Assembly: GCA_026874595.1 (NCBI GenBank) | Contig: CM049313.1 | Span: forward strand, 43,678,659-43,742,658 | From: Sipunculus nudus | Taxonomy: Eukaryota > Annelida > Sipuncula > Golfingiida > Sipunculidae | Direction of reading: 5' to 3' | Length of the DNA: 64,000 nucleotides | Program-made: the position numbers and the translations under genes | Shown: positions 1-13,600 of the stretch, in pieces | How the letters are laid out: the number at the start of each line of letters is the position of its first letter | Numbering within the stretch: the stretch's first letter is position 1 | The notes under the pieces: generated by a model | Told to the model about the DNA's origin: nothing | The model's database searches: none | The model's input: only the letters and a program-made list of their open reading frames with translations

Positions 1-1521
1 TATCGCTCATGTACAAGTGCTGCCATCTAATGAGCGACCCTGCTGTCAACGTCCCGCGTAACTGAACACTGGTGGACAAGTGATTTACATCTCACGTATG
101 TGTTGCTACATGTTGATTTATTAAAACTGCGTGCTTTCAGCACAATATTGATTATTGCAATCCATTTATTAAAATTGGGTACTTGGATGTTGATTGTTTG
201 GAATAGAGTGAGGTAAAGTTAGTGAGCGATAATAAGGCGTTTTTCTTCAAAGTTTGGGCCATTTCATGATTTCCTTCAACAGCCTGATTACAGATATTTT
301 AGTAATCTGACATTGAACTTGAATAATTATTAAAATTGCCATTATAAGACCAGGAAAATCAATAACTAATAAACATGCATGACAAATCTGACCAAGCTGG
401 GGTCAGTATTACTATTAGTTTAAAAAATCAACACCAGAGGGCGTTCCAGAGTGCTTAGAAGCCTCACTCAAGGTGTACAGAATTGGTCGGTTTTACGTAG
501 CACATTCTGCCCACTCTACACATTCATATTTAGCTGGTAGCTTGTGTTGCACAACTCCCTGGACGTGTAGCACAACCCCTTATAAAATTCCATGTGCGGT
601 AATTAGCAATTAATGGAATTATGCTGCATTCGTTACTGCCCAGAATTAAGGTAATTACAAGTTTCCCAGTGCAAAATACCGTTTGAAACGTGATCCAAGT
701 GGAATGTACCACTGGGGACCTGGATTTTGGGGAGCATGCCGATCAGTCCCATTTAGCGACCTTCACCTTTATTCATTGCTTTTTAAGATGCAGGGAGCAA
801 ATAAAGAACACAATATTTGACTGGTTCACAAAAAAGTTTTAAATTACAAATTAAATTGAACAAATGTGACATGAAACATATTTTATAAATCAGTTTCTTT
901 TTGGTTACTATAACAACCTACTATACCAAACGTTTGCAAGTTGTACATACCACCTGCCATCTGGAAATTACCATATTTCTGAGTGGTAACGAACGCAACA
1001 CTAGTTACATGATCGGTACATTTGTGTCTGTCAGACAAGTGAGGTCTTGCTTATAGTCACTAGCAGACATTTTTACTGGACTTTGACTGTTCCATCTCTG
1101 AGTACTACCTAATGCTACTGTGGATTTGAGCGGAGCTTGAAATTACTCTTCTAAAAGTACCAGTCCAATTAGCATAATTATATGCTGCATTCTATATATG
1201 GCAAATACGAGTTGACAAAGGGAAGATGTTTTCAGTATGTCATCACAGTAATTACTACTGGCCTGCTTGAACTTCTACATATATGCAGCCTATCATCTTA
1301 GGTTACATGGTGCTTACTTGGCTGGCTAGCTGAGGGGCAGATTATAATAGAATAAAAATCAAGCAGCTCACTTTCTTTTCATACAAATATGGCACATATT
1401 CTGAACCAATATGTGATGTATCATGTAGATTTCTCCAGTGAATAGCTAAAATTAGGAACAATAATAAAAAATAATTGGTTGCAGAGACACATTAATTTCC
1501 AAATATAAAGAAGAATCGAGG
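1..1521. other. Upstream flank of POLK; no gene seen
   Basis: AT-rich sequence with no exon-like ORF, RNA gene or clear mobile element. It should contain the POLK promoter and 5' UTR, but no TATA box or other core promoter element stands out. A possible 5' UTR acceptor (ggttgcag) ends near 1484, 38 bp before the ATG, so a further non-coding first exon could exist. Confidence 0.4.
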
Positions 1522-1606
1522 ATGGATGAAAGATTGACAGAAGAAGAAGAGGAGGAGGAGGAAGAAGACTGGAATGATCCACTGGATGTGGATCTGACTG
1601 TTAATG
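1522..1606 (+). CDS. POLK: POLK exon 1 (start codon, acidic N-terminus)
   Basis: ATG at 1522 has A at -3 and G at +4. It encodes 28 codons plus one base: a run of nine glutamates followed by [13 protein letters not shown]. Donor is GTATTT at 1607. This acidic tail is not in the human protein, which begins closer to the N-clasp, so its role is unknown. Confidence 0.8.
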
Positions 1607-4600
1607 GTATTTATTATTATATTTTCTAGGAAAAAAGCTGGAGCTGAATATCAATATATGACTACTGAAAATTAAATAACAGTCTCTTTGCTCCAATGAC
1701 TACAGGATTGTATTGTAAGAAGCCTCAAACAAGTTTCTGCTTTTAAGAAAAATACCTACTGGACCAAAACCCAGTAATCAAACTTTGATGTAACCAGGGC
1801 CTCAGTGCCTTTTAATGAAGTAATTTTCAAAAGTAAGCATAATAAATGATAGATATTTTAAATGACTAAGACGATTAAATGAGCAAAAGGGAAAACTGAG
1901 GTCTTTTGATAAATATGTTTAATTATGATTACCTATGTGTGTGTCATTTCAGGAATAAGTAATGAAAAGCAAGATAAACCCATGAATGGAAAACAAGAAG
2001 GAAACAATGAAAGCAAAGATGTACAAAAACAGACTTCTACAGATGCGGGTTGCCATGGTAACCAGTTGATGTCAAGGATGCAGCTGAATGATACTAAGGC
2101 TGGGATGCAGGGTCTGGACAAGGAGAAGATCAACAAAATCATTCATGAGGCATCAAAAGGTATAATTATCATTATTATATATGTTCACCAGTTTCTCATT
2201 AGACATCTTCACAAATTAGAGTTCATAATTTTGGTTTTACAGTTTTTCTTCTGTAATAAGCTTGAGTTACATTTCAAGGTAAGTAGCATTATGTCACTGT
2301 CACCTGTGACTTAACTGATCATGCTCAACAGATGGCTGTATGGTCACACGCAACTAGTGCAAGTGGTAAAATGTGCTATAAAAACTCATAAAACACTCAT
2401 TCTGGGGTTATTTAACCTTTGATTTATATAAAATTGAATTTCCTGGAAACTTTCACAATATCAACCTATATGATAAATTTCAATAACATCCGTTTTACTG
2501 TCTCCAGATATGACATTCATACACACACACACACATAATTGATGAAAACAATAACCTATGCTTCGTGCAAGTTAATGAACTTTGACCTCACAGCTGTAAT
2601 CATTTTTTTTCAGGATCAAAATTTTATGAGAATGAACTGAAGAAGGAAGAACAGATGAACAAAAGAGTGCAGGAACAACAGCTGAAGCTGGACTCGCTTA
2701 CACAACAGCAGATTGAGCATGGTACACAACAGGTAAAGTACCTTCTGGTACCCTAGTCCCCTCTGGTATTGTCTAATAAAACGGTATTCTAAAACCCACC
2801 CTTCTGACCACCTCACTTGCACTACCACTCAGGGTCCCAGCTAGTAGAATTGATTTCATATATACCTAATGTATAATTCAATCACCCCACTTACGGAACC
2901 ATTTGTGATGGCCCAAAACAAGGTTAAGTTGCGGAAATTTCTGTACCTTACTCCCAGATGTGTAAACCCTTGAGTTTTGATGACCAAATTTGAGGTGATT
3001 TTGTCCTTATAAATTCAGATCTATATCTAATTTTCAGTTTGACATAAATCTAACAAATTTGATCTCATTTATCATATGCTTGTTTGTTTCATTTTTCAGC
3101 CATCCATGCTTTGTATAGCAGGAGGATCCTTCTGACCATGATTTAAATAAATTAAATTGTTGAATGTTTCAATAAAATTTATTTTGTGTCTCCAGGCTGA
3201 TCACTTATTACAAGAGCTAGAAGATTCCAGGGACCTGAGCCGCACCATCGTTCATATTGACATGGACATGTTTTATGCTGCTGTAGAGATGAGAGACAAT
3301 CCAGCCCTCCGAGACAAACCAATGGCTGTTGGTGGCATTGGAATGCTTGTAAGTTTCCAGTGATATTGAAATACTTGTAACTTTCAAGTAATATTGGAAT
3401 GCTTGTAAGTTTCAGGTAGTATTAATTGTTTGTAAGTTTCAAGTAAGTACCGGCTTTTGTGGTCAAGGGGTAGAGCACAGGACTCGAAGCCAGGAGGAAG
3501 TGAATTCAAACTCAGCCGAGGTGAGTGCAGGTGCAGTAGACACTTGAGAAAATCTTTTAAAAAAAGGTTTCAAGTAAGTATTGGCTTGCTTGTAAGTTTT
3601 GGGTTTAAATTGGAATGTAATTTTTTTAGAAGCATTGTTAATGGTTTTAAGTTACAAGTGGTATTGGAATGCAAGTATCACTATCAGGTTGTAGTTGAAT
3701 GCTTGTAAACTTCAGCCAGTGGAGTAAATTTAAGCAGATATTATGTGGGCTTAAGTTTCAATGGTCTTTAGAACTGCTATTGCAGAATTGGTAAATATGA
3801 AAGTACTACAAATACAGAAATATGTTTCCATTCTCATATTTTGTACTTTTCCTAAATGTTGCAAATGTGTTGAATTTTTACCAGTTGCAAGTGACACTAT
3901 AATGCATATGTTCACTTTTCAGATGAATACTTGCCCCTGTGGTAGATTATCAGAAAGAACGTTAATTTTTATGAATCCCTTATGCTATAATGTTATCAAA
4001 TAATTTTCATACAGTTTGCCACTCTTAACATGTCATTAGGTGCATAATTTACTTTATTGTATGAAAGCCATGTACTGGAGATTTTTCAAACTTTTCCGTC
4101 ATAGAATTTCTTCATTTGCTTTAACAGTCAACATCCAACTACATAGCAAGAAGATACGGAGTGCGAGCTGCCATGCCTGGCTTCATTGGTAAAAAGTTAT
4201 GTCCAGATTTGGTTATTGTTAAAGCCAACTTTGATGCATACAAGGTGGCCAGCCAACAAGTGAGAGATATCCTAGCTGAATATGATCCTAACTTCTCCCC
4301 AATGAGCTTAGATGAAGCATATTTGGACATTACAGACCACTTGCAGAAACGACAAACATTTTGTGATGAAGAACGAACCTACCAGAAGAGAAAAACATCT
4401 GATGAATCATGTACATGCCAAAGGAATTATAAACAGGAGTCTGGGTCTAGTAATTGTACCAAGGTGTCAGGTGATTGTAATTTAGACAAATCTCAGTCAG
4501 GTGAATCCAACATATTGGAAAATCAGAATGGTGATAGCAAAAACAACGTAGTATGTAGTGACAATGTATCATCTAAAAAAGACATGGGCACATTTGAGAC

Positions 4601-7600
4601 GAACCTTTACAATAACAGCCATCCACCAGACCCATCATCCACTAGTGATATTAAAGACAATAATACACCTTTCCTGTGTACATTGTGTGGAAAGCAGGTG
4701 GTTAAGTTTGAGAAGGTTACATTTGGACTGACCACTGAAGATGCTGTCCAGGAAATACGATTCCGTATAGAGCAGAAAACAAGACTAACAGCGAGTGCAG
4801 GTAAGCATTGGTCTCATAAGTAATTATATATATTGATGTTATTACTGTAAAATACATGAATAAATGTAATTCAGGATGTTATACATACAGCTTTCTTTCA
4901 CTGATGTCTGAATATTGTTAATTTGAGGTTCACCATACCAGGCAATCAACATATAAATACTAAACACATGCTACTAGTAAAACCCTGTGCATATATAAAA
5001 TCAATATTGTACCTTGTAAAGTCATATGTACACAGCAGGGCAGCCATTAGTCCTGTTAACAGAACTGGCAGCTTGGGTTCTTATTCACTTTACTTTTTCG
5101 TATACCCTTAAGGGCATATGTTCTCCGCTAAATCACCCATAGCTTGAACATGTTAAAGAGCATGTGTTATGTATTGATACAGGTATAGCTCCCAACATGA
5201 TGCTGGCCAAGATCTGCTCAGACAAAAATAAACCAAATGGACAGTACATGATACCTGCCACAAGGAATGCTGTGATGGAATTCATCAAAGATCTCCAAAT
5301 AAGAAAGGTGGGTTACTTAAGGTCCCAGGACTGTCTTTTTTCATATGCCCCTTCTTAGACTACTAATTATGGTATATTCCCATGGTCCATACATCCGTCT
5401 ATCCATCCCTCTGTTAAATTTTTATGTTGCTGCAATAACTTACCAGGGTTTTGATATATTTTCACTAACCAATAGACTATTTTGGCCAAGCTCAGGTATA
5501 GGCAAAACCCATGCATATTCAATAAGGTCAGAGGTCACCATTCTTCTTTAGATGTTATGTCCCCTTGAAAACTTACCAGGAATATGATGGATTTTGATGA
5601 ACCTGAACAGAAATATTTACCAATAGTTTCTAACCTGAATTAAATTCTCTTCAAAACCCAGGCATATTTAATGAGGTCAGAGGTCACAAGATAATAATGG
5701 ACTGCCATATTATGCACACTTGCTGTGCTCTTTTAACTTAACTTTAAAGGATTGCAGAATGAAGGAATGGATCCTCTGGGATTGTGTTGCCTTGGCCCTT
5801 GGTGCAGAGGGTTCTACTGTGTTCCATTCTAGTTTATTCTGTCTTTTGCTGTAGGTGAGTGGGATAGGGAAGGTATCAGAGAGGATGTTGAGAGGCCTCG
5901 GGATACTGACCTGTACTGATCTGTACAACCAGAGAGGAATCCTGTACCACCTGTACTCATCAATATCATTCAACTACTTCCTCAGGATCAGTATCGGTAT
6001 TGGATCAACTCAGGTAGAAAGGTAAGATGACAGCCATGTCAGCCCTCTGTGATCACAGGTGTCACATGATGTAATATCACATGACCAGCTGTGTGTGCGG
6101 ACACCAGTTAAACTACAAGGGCTAAAATCTTCTAAATTGCATCAGCACAGTTCCTAGTGAAATCTCCTTTGACACCTTAAATATTGATATAAAGACCTGG
6201 TGACATGAAAACATGAAGTATGATCATTTTACTTGGAAGACTATTAAGCACTTTATAGTGTTAATTACTGCAGAACAATTATTCTGCCATGAATTATTTT
6301 TATTTTAATTGAAATATATTTTCCAATCAGCAAACAAAATTTAACAATATAGAAAATTCTGCCAAAGAATATGTAAGATATAGTTATGAAGTTTCCCTTT
6401 TTAGGTTAAATTGAAGTAAAAATTCACATGGAATATCACATATTTCAAAATCAGATATCCTAATTGTTAGAGGAAAAATTTATCCATCAAATAAAACTGT
6501 TAATTGTTCTTATTATGCATGGTCTATTAATGCCTGATCATGTAACTGTTTGAGCTAGCATGAAAGATGTATGAAATTAACAAAGAAATTGACTTGGTCA
6601 CCAAGGAGAGTTTGAATAAAAAAAATGCCATGTGATCTGTCATCGATTCTTCAACCCATTTATGAGACAGTTGTGATTAAAACTGATATATCTTGACATA
6701 ATTTAAATTTCCTAGGGTAGAATTAGTGGTACAAACTAAGAATGGATGCATTTTAACAGTCTCTCATGCAAATGTAACCAGTTTTATCCCTTTTCTCATT
6801 GTCTGAGTTGTTATTTAAAATTTTGTTATAATGCTTTTCAGCTGAGCAGCTGGATAAAGTGTTAACTTTTATCTGGAGGTATTTAATACAGATGACCGGT
6901 GTCAGCACATTTGAATAACATTAATGTAGATTACTGGTGATAGGTGGCAGCACCTACTAGCACCAGGCTTCAAATGGTTTTTCAAGGGGCTGACCACAAC
7001 AGATGATGCATTCTTTTATTTTTACCACAACTGATAACTTGTATTTTAGAACAGTTCTATATCTGGCTGTTTTTTTTTATTTCTAGGGATGGGGACAGGA
7101 AGAGCATGAGCACAGAAAGGTGAGCTTATCATTTAATAAACAAATTTATTTGTCAAAATTGTCAATCTCAATCTGAATGCAACATGTGTAGCTCTTGTAC
7201 AGGTTTATATACTGTGGTTGGCTTCATATTCGCGAGGCTGAAATTTCGCGATTTTTCCATTTTTAATGTTTTGCGAGGGTTTCATTTTCGCGATCTCACA
7301 AGAACCTACTAGTATATCAAATCTTTGGCAAAGACCTTTGTGTTTTATAAAATGAGAATAGGTCATGCGTTTGTGACATTTTCTTATATAATGATGGGCC
7401 AGTACACACAGCATAGGTGGTTTAGTTCAAATTTAAGGTTTAAATTTCCCTATACCTGCAAGGATGTAATTTATTAAAAAAATTCTCTCTGTTCTGACCT
7501 ATTACCATACAAGTATTGATTACACTAAATAAGAAAAACATTCTCAATTGGCCGATTATTCCCTAGGGTTTCATTTTCGCGATTATTTCCCATTCGCGAA

Positions 7601-10600
7601 TATCGCGAAATTAAAACCCTCGCGAACAAAAAGGCAACCACAGTATATATGGGTTGGGAATTTTATTTTTCATTGTAAACATTAAAACAAGGTCAAGCAC
7701 TTCAGTATTGAAAAGGCTACATTAAATTTGTTTAAATAATCTTGACATCTAAGCTTCAGAGAAATATGTCATTTTAAATCAGGCCACACTATATTCAGGG
7801 AATTTTACTAATAGTTTGTTCTTTTATTGTATCACAAGTACTCTGAAGAGTAAATCATCTTAAAAAAGTAATGATGTAAAGATATTAATTGAAAGTGATG
7901 GAGTGATTTGAATATGTTTCTCTAATTGATTACCTTATACAGTATGGAACAGGTTTCAGTGGATTTGCTTATTTTACACAAAGATAGGATAATTTAACAA
8001 TTAAACCAGAAGAATGAATAAGCTTATGACAGGAGTGAGTGAAACTAAAGAGCTTCATCTGTTACTTACTATCACTGTATGGAACGTTCAGTTTTCTAGG
8101 AGGTCAGACAGAACGGTTTTACAAGCATTTATAATAACCTGTGTGTATATCTATATTAGTATAAGTGCTTTCAAAATGTAGATATAACCTTGTAGAACTT
8201 TTCAAGAGATCAGCAAGCCAGCAGAGCTGTACAAGAAGTGTTACCAGTTGTGTGAGAGTCTGGCAGAAGACTTGGAGGAGGAACAACTACTGGTAACTGT
8301 ATATCATCAAAGTGCTCAGTTCAGTGCCACAACTTTATACTGCGACAGCTACTGGTAACGGTATAACATCACAGTGCTCAGTTCAGTGCCACAACTTTAT
8401 ACTGCGACAGCTACTGGTAACGGTATAACATCACAGTGCTCAGTTCAGTGCCACAACTTTATACTGCGACAGCTACTGGTAATGGTATAACATCACAGTG
8501 CTCAGTTCAGTGCCACAACTTTATACTGTGACAGCTACTGGTAACGGTATAACATCACAGTGCTCAGTTCAGTGCCACAACTTTATACTGTGACAGCTAC
8601 TGATAACTGTATGACATGACAGTGCTCAGTTCAGTGCCACAACTTTATACTGTGACAGCTACTGGTAACTGTATGACATGACAGTGCTCAGTTCAGTGCC
8701 ACAACTTTATACTGCGACAGCTACTGGTAACGGTATAACATGACAGTGCTCAGTTCAGTGCCACAACTTTATACTGTGACAGCTACTGGTAACGGTATAA
8801 CATCACAGTGCTCAGTTCAGTGCCACAACTTTATACTGTGACAGCTACTGGTAACTGTATAACATCACAGTGCTCAGTTCAGTGCCACAACTTTATACTG
8901 CGACAGCTACTGGTAACTGTATGACATGACAGTGCTCAGTTCAGTGCCACAACTTTATACTGTGACAGCTACTGGTAACTGTATGACATGACAGTGCTCA
9001 GTTCAGTGCCACAACTTTATACTGCGACAGCTACTGGTAACTGTATGACATGACAGTGCTCAGTTCAGTGCCACAACTTTATACTGTGACAGCTACTGGT
9101 AACGTATAACATCACAGTGCTCAGTTCAGTGCCACAACTTTATACTGTGACAGCTACTGATAACTGTATGACATGACAGTGCTCAGTTCAGTGCCACAAC
9201 TTTATACTGCGACAGCTACTGGTAACGGTATAACATGACAGTGTTCAGTTCAGTGCCACAACTTTATACTGCGACAGCTACTGGTAACTGTATGACATGA
9301 CAGTGCTCAGTTCAGTGCCACAACTTTATACTGTGACAGCTACTGGTAACGGTATAACATGACAGTGCTCAGTTCAGTGCCACAACTTTATACTGCGACA
9401 GCTACTGGTAACGGTATAACATCACAGTGCTCAGTTCAGTGCCACAACTTTATACTGTGACAGCTACTGGTAACTGTATAACATCACAGTGCTCAGTTCA
9501 GTGCCACAACTTTATACTGCGACAGCTACTGGTAACTGTATGACATGACAGTGCTCAGTTCAGTGCCACAACTTTATACTGTGACAGCTACTGGTAACTG
9601 TATGACATGACAGTGCTCAGTTCAGTGCCACAACTTTATACTGCGACAGCTACTGGTAACTGTATGACATGACAGTGCTCAGTTCAGTGCCACAACTTTA
9701 TACTGCGACAGCTACTGGTAACGGTATAACATCACAGTGCTCAGTTCAGTGCCACAACTTTATACTGCGACAGCTACTGGTAACTGTATAAAATGACAGT
9801 GCTCAGTTCAGTGCCACAACTTTATACTGTGACAGCTACTGGTAACGGTATAACATCACAGTGCTCAGTTCAGTGCCACAACTTTATACTGTGACAGCTA
9901 CTGGTAACTGTATGACATGACAGTGCTCAGTTCAGTGCCACAACTTTATACTGCGACAGCTACTGGTAACTGTATAACATGACAGTGCTCAGTTCAGTGC
10001 CACAACTTTATACTGCGACAGCTACTGGTAACGGTATAACATCACAGTGCTCAGTTCAGTGCCACAACTTTATACTGCGACAGCTACTGGTAACTGTATA
10101 AAATGACAGTGCTCAGTTCAGTGCCACAACTTTATACTGCGACAGCTACTGGTAACGGTATAACATCACAGTGCTCAGTTCAGTGCCACAACTTTATACT
10201 GCGACAGCTACTGGTAACTGTATGACATGACAGTGCTCAGTTCAGTGCCACAACTTTATACTGTGACAGCTACTGGTAACGGTATAACATCACAGTGCTC
10301 AGTTCAGTGCCACAACTTTATACTGTGACAGCTACTGGTAACTGTATGACATGACAGTGCTCAGTTCAGTGCCACAACTTTATACTGCGACAGCTACTGG
10401 TAACGGTATAACATGACAGTGCTCAGTTCAGTGCCACAACTTTATACTGTGACAGCTACTAGTAACTGTATAACATGACAGTGCTCAGTTCAGTGCCACA
10501 ACTTTATACTGTGACAGCTACTAGTAACTGTATAACATGACAGTGCTCAGTTCAGTGCCACAACTTTATACTGCGACAGCAACTGGTAACTGTATAACAT

Positions 10601-13600
10601 GACAGTGCTCAGTTCAGTGCCACAACTTTATACTGCGACAGCTACTGGTAACGGTATAACATCACAGTGCTCAGTTCAGTGCCACAACTTTATACTGTGA
10701 CAGCTACTAGTAACTGTATAACATGACAGTGCTCAGTTCAGTGCCACAACTTTATACTGTGACAGCTACTAGTAACTGTATAACATGACAGTGCTCAGTT
10801 CAGTGCCACAACTTTATACTGTGACAGCAACTGGTAACTGTATGACATGACAGTGCTCAGTTCAGTGCCACAACTTTATACTGCGACAGCTACTGGTAAC
10901 TGTATAACATGACAGTGCTCAGTTCAGTGCCACAACTTTATACTGCGACAGCTACTGGTAACTGTATGACATGACAGTGCTCAGTTCAGTGCCACAACTT
11001 TATACTGCGACAGCTACTGGTAACTGTATGACATGACAGTGCTCAGTTCAGTGCCACAACTTTATACTGCGACAGCTACTAGTAACTGTATAACATGACA
11101 GTGCTCAGTTCAGTGCCACAACTTTATACTGCGACAGCTACTGGTAACTGTATGACATGACAGTGCTCAGTTCAGTGCCACAACTTTATACTGCGACAGC
11201 TACTAGTAACTGTATAACATGACAGTGCTCAGTTCAGTGCCACAACTTTATACTGCGACAGCTACTGGTAACTGTATAACATGACAGTGCTCAGTTCAGT
11301 GCCACAACTTTATACTGCGACAGCTACTGGTAACTGTATGACATGACAGTGCTCAGTTCAGTGCCACAACTTTATACTGCGACAGCTACTAGTAACTGTA
11401 TAACATGACAGTGCTCAGTTCAGTGCCACAACTTTATACTGCGACAGCTACTGGTAACTGTATAACATGACAGTGCTCAGTTCAGTGCCACAACTTTATA
11501 CTGCGACAGCTACTGGTAACGGTATAACATGACAGTGCTCAGTTCAGTGCCACAACTTTATACTGCGACAGCTACTGGTAACGGTATAACATCACAGTGC
11601 TCAGTTCAGTGCCACAACTTTATACTGCGACAGCTACTGGTAACGGTATAACATCACAGTGCTCAGTTCAGTGCCACAACTTTATACTGCGACAGCTACT
11701 GGTAACGGTATAACATCACAGTGCTCAGTTCAGTGCCACAACTTTATACTGCGACAGCTACTGGTAACTGTATGACATGACAGTGCTCAGTTCAGTGCCA
11801 CAACTTTATACTGTGACAGCTACTGGTAACTGTATAACATGACAGTGCTCAGTTCAGTGCCACAACTTTATACTGCGACAGCTACTAGTAACTGTATAAC
11901 ATGACAGTGCTCAGTTCAGTGCCACAACTTTATACTGTGACAGCTACTGATAACTGTATGACATGACAGTGCTCAGTTCAGTGCCACAACTTTATAATGC
12001 GACAGCTACTGGAAACTGTATAACATGACAGTGCTCAGTTCAGTGCCACAGCTTTATACTGCGACAGCTACTAGTAACTGTATAACATGACAGTGCTCAG
12101 TTCAGTGCCACAACTTTATACTGCGACAGCTACTGGTAACTGTATAACATGACAGTGCTCAGTTCAGTGCCACAACTTTATACTGTGACAGCTACTGGTA
12201 ACTGTATGACATGACAGTGCTCAGTTCAGTGCCACAACTTTATACTGTGACAGCTACTGGTAACGGTATAACATCACAGTGCTCAGTTCAGTGCCACAAC
12301 TTTATACTGCGACAGCTACTGGTAACTGTATAACATGACAGTGCTCAGTTCAGTGCCACAACTTTATACTGTGACAGCTACTGGTAACTGTATGACATGA
12401 CAGTGCTCAGTTCAGTGCCACAACTTTATACTGCGACAGCTACTGGTAACTGTATAACATCACAGTGCTCAGTTCAGTGCCACAACTTTATACTGTGACA
12501 GCTACTGGTAACTGTATAACATGACAGTGCTCAGTTCAGTGCCACAACTTTATACTGCGACAGCTACTGGTAACTGTATAACATCACAGTGCTCAGTTCA
12601 GTGCCACAACTTTATACTGTGACAGCTACTGGTAACTGTATGACATGACAGTGCTCAGTTCAGTGCCACAACTTTATACTGTGACAGCTACTGGTAACGG
12701 TATAACATCACAGTGCTCAGTTCAGTGCCACAACTTTATACTGCGACAGCTACTGGTAACTGTATAACATGACAGTGCTCAGTTCAGTGCCACAACTTTA
12801 TACTGTGACAGCTACTGGTAACGGTATAACATCACAGTGCTCAGTTCAGTGCCACAACTTTATACTGTGACAGCTACTAGTAACTATAACATGAGAGTGC
12901 TCAGTTCAGTGCCACAACTTTATACTGTGACAGCTACTAGTAACTATAACATGAGAGTGCTCAGTTCAGTGCTACCAAGTTTTACTGTGACAGCTACTGG
13001 TAACTGTATAACATCACAGTGCTCAGTGCCACAACTTTATACTGTGACAGCTACTGGTAACTGTATAACATCACAGTGCTCAGTGCCACAACTTTATACT
13101 GTGACGGAAATGTCATATTCTTTAAAGGGACCTAATCACCTACAAAGCATGTTGAATAAACATGAAAAATAGGGTCTTCTCTTTGAAATAAAAAATATTG
13201 CCCTGAAACTGTTGTCTTGCTCCTGACACAAGTGTTAAAAATAGTGGACCAGGTGCGATCACTGGCACCAACAAAAACATAGCATGAACACCACACGCAA
13301 TTTCCATTTTTTTCATCCTTGCAAACAGTGTTTTGCAACGATGCATGTTCATGTTTGGACTACTCTTTGTTTGGGATCTGTTGCACATGTGCAAAATCAG
13401 ACCTCTTGTCATGCGGCCTTGTTATGGTAAACAACATATATGGACCTTGTTTAGTCACATGCAGAACTATAACAAAGTGTTTAGCAGCCAAAGGGGAAGT
13501 ACTGAGGCCATGCACTGGGATGATTTTGTTGGGAAACTTTTGTATTAAGCAAAACTGAACTGATAGTGTAAAAGAAAAAGGCATAATATTGCTCCTGATT

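Noticed and set aside
8283-13105. CRISPR-like regularly spaced repeats
   Set aside because: The whole 62-bp unit repeats with no unique spacers, in an intron of a eukaryotic gene; it is a minisatellite.
12837-13172. 111-codon ORF on the + strand
   Set aside because: It is the tail of the 62-bp array read through; 62 bp is not a multiple of 3 and the frame is open only because the last units have small deletions.
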